Shown here: positions 17,097 to 21,247 of the stretch, in pieces
Layout: every line of letters starts with the position of its first letter
Position numbering within the stretch: position 1 is the first letter of the stretch
From: Physocladia obscura
Lineage: Eukaryota > Chytridiomycota > Chytridiomycetes > Chytridiales > Chytriomycetaceae
Assembly (NCBI GenBank): GCA_027596945.1
Contig: JADGJH010000082.1
Span: forward strand, 9,260-30,506
Reading direction: 5' to 3'
DNA: 21,247 nucleotides
Position numbers and translations under genes: made by a program
Notes under the pieces: model-generated
Databases searched by the model: none
The model's input: only the letters and a program-made list of their open reading frames with translations
What the model was told of the DNA's origin: nothing

Positions 17097-18854
17097 ATGG
17101 AAGGGAGAAAAACAAAGAAAAAACAAGCACGCACTGGGTTGTCAGGGATGAAAGACAAGGACAGCAGCAGCATTAGTGCTGAAAGTGGCGGCAGCAATGT
17201 CGGCGATGATAAGGTGAGCAGAAACAGACGAACAGAATTAATGCTGCACGCAGGACATAATGAATGCATTCATGTAAAGTTTCCTCTCCAAGTAACAAAA
17301 CAATAAATCACAGGCGAGCGACGCGCCCGCCAACACCAGTACCACCGCTTCCAAAATCAACAACAACAACAACAGCAGCAGCAGTACAGATACAAATAGC
17401 AGCAAAAAGGGCGAACCTGCAGCTCCCTCGCGAAACAGCAAAAACCAAAGCCGAAGCCGAACGTCGTCGTCAGCGTCGCGTTCTGCCTCCTCATCGTCTA
17501 GCCATTCGCGCTCACTTTCGTCGGGAAGCAGAAGCAGAAGCGAAAGCAGAAGTTCAAGTGGAAGCAGTCGGACTGGAAGCAGCTACTCGTCCAGAACGAG
17601 AAGTAGAAGCAGAAGCAGCTATTCCAGCCGCACGTACGTAAAACAAAAATAATAATTTGCGATTCTTGTCTCATTTAGCAAAAATTAAAGAGCATTACTC
17701 TCTCATTTAACGAATATTAAAAACTATTACTTTCAACTCAAAACATAACAAAAACAAAATAATCAATTAGATCTTCAATCACGTCTTCGCGACGCTCCAT
17801 AAATCCTCGCCGTCGCCGTCCACCTCCACGCCGATTCTCCCGTTCGCGGTCACGCTCGCCTTACGCGGCATCGAAAAATAACAGCAGCAATCGAGTACGG
17901 CCGCCGCCGCCGCATCGCTATTATTCCCGCTCCTATTCGCGTTCACGTTCACCTCCCCCGCGGCGTCATTCTCGCTCTCCACCACGTCGCCGTCTGCGTC
18001 CCCCGACGCCGCCACCACCTTTACCAGACCGAATCGTCATATCCCCAATTTCAAAAAACGTGACTGAATCACATCTCCTTGAAATCGTCGCCCTGCTTCT
18101 TCCTCCGGCGGCGGAATCTGCTACTACTACAGCTAACGCTGGCGGTACTAAAAATGATGCTGATGTTGCACCTGCCGCTGACGCGGCAGCAGCACAGCCG
18201 CCGCCTCCACCACCTCCACCCCCGTTGTTGTCTGTAGCGAGTCCAGCAGAAATCAAATCTGTAACAATTGCGCAGTCGGCACCTTCATCCTCTGCAACCG
18301 CGCCATCTAGCAATATCAGCAGCAGCACAGGTCTCTCAGCAACCGTCGAGTTCCAGACCGACATTGCTGCGTCGATTGTTGCTGCATGTCTTGACGGCCT
18401 TAACGGCGCCTGGATTGACGGCATTAAAGTTTCGGCTACTCGCGTTGTGGTTGCTGCAGTTACATCTGCCAATTCTTCAACTAAATACTATTATTATGGC
18501 AATTCTTCGAGCGGGCCGCGACGTCGGGGGTCACAGTATGCAAATAATGGCGGTGGCTTGCCGGCTTATCATCATGATTCATCGTATCCGCCAGCGCGCA
18601 GTTATGGAAACAGTTATCATAGTGGCCGTGCGGGTGGTGGGTCATCTCAAACAAACAATGGTGGAAGAAATGGTGGTGGATATGATGATAGAGGGTCGAT
18701 GAGAGGTGGTAGTGGATATAATTCGTATTCTGGAAGAAATGGCAGATCTCACCCGTATGCTCGCAGGCCAGATAGTCCTCGCAGAGGAGTTGGTGGGTTG
18801 GCGGGCCGCGGTAGTAGCGACCGTGGTGGTAATGGCAGTGGGGCAAGAGGGTGA
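17097..18854 (+). CDS. RNPS1: RNPS1-like SR-related RNA-binding protein
   Basis: RNPS1 is a splicing activator and peripheral exon-junction (ASAP/PSAP) component in the nucleus. Exons 17097-17213, 17314-17633 and 17771-18854 (introns 100 and 137 bp) encode 506 aa. Residues about 40-145 are Ser/Arg-rich with a poly-Asn/Ser lead-in, followed by an Arg-Ser-Pro section up to about 225. An RRM then begins DRIVISPISKNVTESHLLEI (232-251), like the family's HIGRLTRNVTKDHIMEI. It ends ATVEFQTDIAASIVAACLDG and IDGIKVSATRVV (336-372), like YVEFENPDEAEKAL...IDGQEITATAVL. Between these halves lies an Ala/Pro-rich insertion (about 254-306, with nine consecutive Pro) and a Ser-rich loop. The C-terminal 130 residues are Gly/Arg/Ser/Tyr-rich. 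The start could also be ATG 17148 (489 aa). Orthology rests on the split RRM and SR layout, so another SR protein is possible. Confidence 0.8.
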
Positions 18855-19045
18855 CTTACCACTTCTCTTATGACGGATTCAAAAATTATTTTATCATGAG
18901 GATGAAAAAAAAAAAATTAAATAAATCTATTAAAAAAAAATTTAAAATTTTTTTTGAAAAGACTGACGCTACACTACGAGAAAAAAAACAATACGAACTA
19001 AAAAAAAAAAAAATTCCAAAAAAGAAAAAAAAGAACAAAGACTCC
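18855..19045. other. Convergent 3' flanks with A-rich tracts
   Basis: The 191 bp between the RNPS1-like stop and the SPE2 stop are dominated by A runs on the plus strand (18906-19036), including AATAAA at 18920-18925. That is a suitable poly(A) signal for the plus-strand gene. On the minus strand the same DNA is T-rich and would form the SPE2 3' UTR. No coding sequence is present. Confidence 0.5.
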
Positions 19046-20765
19046 TCAAAACACCTTCTTCCCCCCTGCCTTCTTACTGCCTTCTTTGACATAATGCGCA
19101 AACACCAGATCCCAATCACCTACAGCATGAACAATCTTGTCTGATCGTTTAAATCCGTCAATCTTGGATCCATCCAACAGACCCAATCCACCGCGACCAT
19201 GTCTCTTACTGTGAGACTTGCGTGAAAACAATGTGATCGAAAACTTGCCTGGCTTGAAGCAAGTCAGCACCTGGTCAATCACATCTTCGTAGCTTTCATA
19301 CGCAGAAGCAGAATCCTTGTGGAACATTGGTTTTACTGCGCTTTCTTCCTTGCCGTTTTCAGCAACATACGATGGACGGTGGAATTTGCGTACAGGAATA
19401 GTCGTTTCAAACGACGCGTAAGAGCATATATCTTCTGGTGTAACATGGATTGTCCAATAGTACTGCCCCAGTAATCCATTCAACGAATAACCGCAAGGAT
19501 CAAACAGAAAATCGTCAACCATTGAGCACGGATAAATATTCTGAATACCCGTCTCCGCCAACAAACGACGTTCACCCTTGCGAATCTTCTCGTCAAGCCC
19601 TGGAATACCTTCAGATTGCGCAGCCAGACGGATATACTGCGACAAATCTACCTTTCCATGAACAGATTCATAATCTTCCTGCTCTTTTGCTTCCACACTC
19701 TCTTCTTCAGTTCGCCAAAAGATTTTCGTTACATTTGGGTCCAGTTCTTGCATCATAATCTCCAGAGTCACTTCCTCCTCTTCCTCCTCGTCGTTACCTG
19801 AAAACGTGTCGCCACTACCGGTAGATCCACTGTGCACTGACAGATGGTCGCCGTCTTCATTCAAAACTTTGCACAATGGTGTCGCCGTGTACAAACACCA
19901 GTGATCACCGTTCACCTTACCAACGACGTAGCCACTTGTTTCATATGTATCATCCGGAAACAGTCCATCTAAGTAAGTAACCTCATCGCCCCACTTTCCA
20001 TGTGGGTATATTTGGCGTTCTGGAAACAAAAACGCTTTGCGACTATAGAAAATCGCATCAACTTCATCCATGCCACAATACTCGCGAGCAATTTCAAGAA
20101 TACGCGGAACAGCGTTCAAAAGAGTAGTAGTCCCACATGTCTTGAGCATAAGTCTGTTTCCATAAACAAACATGCTACTCTCCGAGAGCAAGTAAGCATC
20201 TGCGAAGTCATTGTGGATTGTGGATAGAACTTTGCACTTGACAATGTCGAGCATTTCTTCCCAAACATAGCGAGGAACGGAGCGGAGGCCAGTTCCAACC
20301 GTAGAACGTGGAGCAGTGCTGGTGCTGCTGCTGGCGGATGAAAAACGGCTTTTTGGCTTTTCATCAATTTCAGTTGGAGTGGATGATCTGAACATTGAAA
20401 GGACGGATGAGACGGATGAGAGTATGCTTGCCACGAATTCATCGGCACCATACTCTGTAGTTGATACTGAAGGTGTCGTTTCATTGAATGAGACAGGAGA
20501 GTCGGAACGAAGGCTTTCACCATTCGGGTCATACTTGGAGAAGGAAGGAGTGGGACGGAACCATATTTCAAGAAGTTTTTCTGGTCCTTCAAAACCAGAG
20601 AGGGTGAGTTGCTCTTCGGCGGGAGGCTCGGTTGTGTAAATATGATGAGTGTATGGATGTGGGGTCCTGGAAAATTCAAAGATAAGCCAATAAAAAAGAA
20701 AAGGAAAAAGAAAACAAAGATACTAACGCTGACGTCGCAGCTGGAGTAAAAGTGGTGTTAACCAT
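19046..20765 (-). CDS. SPE2: S-adenosylmethionine decarboxylase proenzyme
   Basis: This pyruvoyl enzyme makes decarboxylated AdoMet, the aminopropyl donor for spermidine and spermine. Exon 1 (20765-20728) and exon 2 (20666-19046), joined across a 61-bp intron, encode 552 aa. The N-terminal FEGPEKLLEIWF (38-49) is conserved. The self-cleavage site is YLLSESSMFV (171-180), where Ser176 after Glu175 becomes the pyruvoyl group. CGTTTLL (190-196) carries the catalytic Cys190, FDPCGYSLN has Ser407, and YYWTIHVTPEDICSYASFET has His420, all needed for processing or catalysis in the family. The protein is much longer than yeast (396 aa) or human (334 aa) enzymes because of Ser/Thr-rich insertions after residue 50 (about 90 residues) and an acidic Gly/Ser loop around 290-312. 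Nothing suggests inactivity. The leader carries uORFs (next entries). Confidence 0.96.
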
Positions 20766-20829
20766 TAGATAAACAGATAGAGAGAAGTTTTTGATTTTAA
20801 ATTTTTTAAGTCAAGGCCAATAAACGATG

Positions 20830-21043
20830 TTAGGGTGGTTTGGATCGCTTGACTTGGATGTACAATGGTTCAGTAAAGGTGATGTCAGCGCACTTGGGCT
20901 TAGTCAGGGAAGAACTAGAGTGATTGATTGATTGAGCAAAACGACTGCCAAATAAATAATAAAAAAAAAACACCATATACTCACAGGTCAATAGCAGATT
21001 GATTGTAAGAAATTGATTCACTATCGGAAGGCTCAGAACGCAT
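20830..21043 (-). CDS. Spliced 57-codon upstream ORF in the SPE2 leader
   Basis: On the minus strand an ATG at 21043 opens a frame (21043-20985) that reaches a GTGAGT donor. After a 40-bp intron (20984-20945, ending TTTGGCAG) it continues in frame through 20944-20830 to TAA. The peptide begins MRSEPSDSESISYNQSAIDL and ends CADITFTEPLYIQVKRSKPP, 57 residues, with a basic KRSK followed by Pro-Pro at the stop. The stop is 64 nt before the SPE2 ATG on the same strand, too close for a separate gene, so I take it as a uORF. AdoMetDC mRNAs of plants carry a conserved uORF of about 50 codons and mammals a six-codon one, both mediating polyamine repression. Sequence similarity to those peptides is not claimed. 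The 40-bp intron is the shortest in the window, which is the weak point. Confidence 0.6.
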
Positions 21044-21056
21044 ATAACAATGTTTT

Positions 21057-21247
21057 CTGAACAACGGTTCAAAAAGATATGATAAGCATTAGACATTATT
21101 GTCATCCATGACACAACGATATGCAGAGTAATGAACTCACCAGATCAAGTTTAGTATTTAAAGAATAAGACCAGAGAATGGGAACATTCAATAGTCTCAG
21201 ACGCGAATAATGGGATTGAAAAGACGATGGCAGAAGTAGTAGAGAAG
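21057..21247 (-). promoter_or_regulatory. SPE2 distal 5' leader: exon, 84-bp intron, 9-codon uORF
   Basis: Upstream of the 57-codon uORF a GTGAGT donor (21140) and a TTGTTCAG acceptor (ending 21057) define an 84-bp leader intron containing a TCTAAT branch-like motif. Its removal eliminates several AUGs that would otherwise precede the uORF. The exon before it (up to the window edge) contains one ATG at 21187 that opens a nine-codon frame, MFPFSGLIL, ending at 21158. Whether this lies in the mRNA depends on the transcription start, which is not visible. Confidence 0.4.

Noticed and set aside
17966..18472. 168-codon minus-strand frame over the RNPS1-like gene
   Set aside because: It is the antisense of the GC-rich, repetitive RS and Ala/Pro codons, lacks any motif, and overlaps the coding exon completely.
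20116..20679. 187-codon minus-strand frame overlapping the SPE2 N-terminus
   Set aside because: The frame encoding FEGPEKLLEIWF and the pyruvoyl site is the real one. This is a neighbouring frame kept open by composition.
1..21247. CRISPR arrays, bacterial operons, tRNA or rRNA genes
   Set aside because: The window is spliced eukaryotic DNA. No regularly spaced repeats and no tRNA-like cloverleaf or rRNA segments were found on either strand.

Overview
The window looks like nuclear DNA of an AT-rich, intron-containing eukaryote, most probably a flagellated (zoosporic) early-diverging fungus such as a chytrid. Three things point there. The introns are small (mostly 40-140 bp, GT...AG) and can be placed by joining open frames. 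The gene set (UTP6, RPS28, an RNPS1-like SR protein, S-adenosylmethionine decarboxylase, an arrestin-SAM protein) fits a fungus. A complete SPEF1/CLAMP gene, which encodes an axonemal microtubule protein, is expected only where cilia or flagella are built. The species is not determined.

Positions 1-9000 are mostly repeat-derived and gene-poor. A minus-strand non-LTR retrotransposon remnant occupies about 1-2400, with its poly(A) tail at the window edge, a broken RNase H domain and a Cys/His tail. It is followed by a diverged direct repeat of about 390 bp (2640-3300), one orphan two-exon gene (4727-5268, minus), and a frameshifted copy of a DDE-like repetitive gene family (7219-8395, minus). 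The long stretches between them hold nothing I recognise.

Positions 9003-20765 are compact host genes: an arrestin-like protein with a C-terminal SAM domain (+), UTP6 of the small-subunit processome (+), then on the minus strand SPEF1, a two-finger C2H2 protein and ribosomal protein eS28. After these come a divergent RNPS1-like SR/RRM gene (+) and S-adenosylmethionine decarboxylase (SPE2, minus). Stop-to-stop gaps are 69 bp (UTP6/SPEF1) and 191 bp (RNPS1-like/SPE2). The C2H2 stop lies 48 bp upstream of the SPEF1 start, and the RPS28 and RNPS1-like start codons are only 34 bp apart.

The most interesting observation is in the SPE2 leader. After removal of a 40-bp intron it reads as a 57-codon upstream ORF that ends in Pro-Pro-stop 64 nt before the decarboxylase start, with a 9-codon uORF further upstream. 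This resembles in layout the polyamine-sensing uORF pair of plant AdoMetDC mRNAs. Other points of note are a run of G that appears to have overwritten conserved UTP6 N-terminal codons, a low-complexity insertion inside the RNPS1-like RRM, and a ribosomal protein gene whose first coding exon is only the ATG. All exon coordinates come from hand splicing and have not been checked against transcripts.
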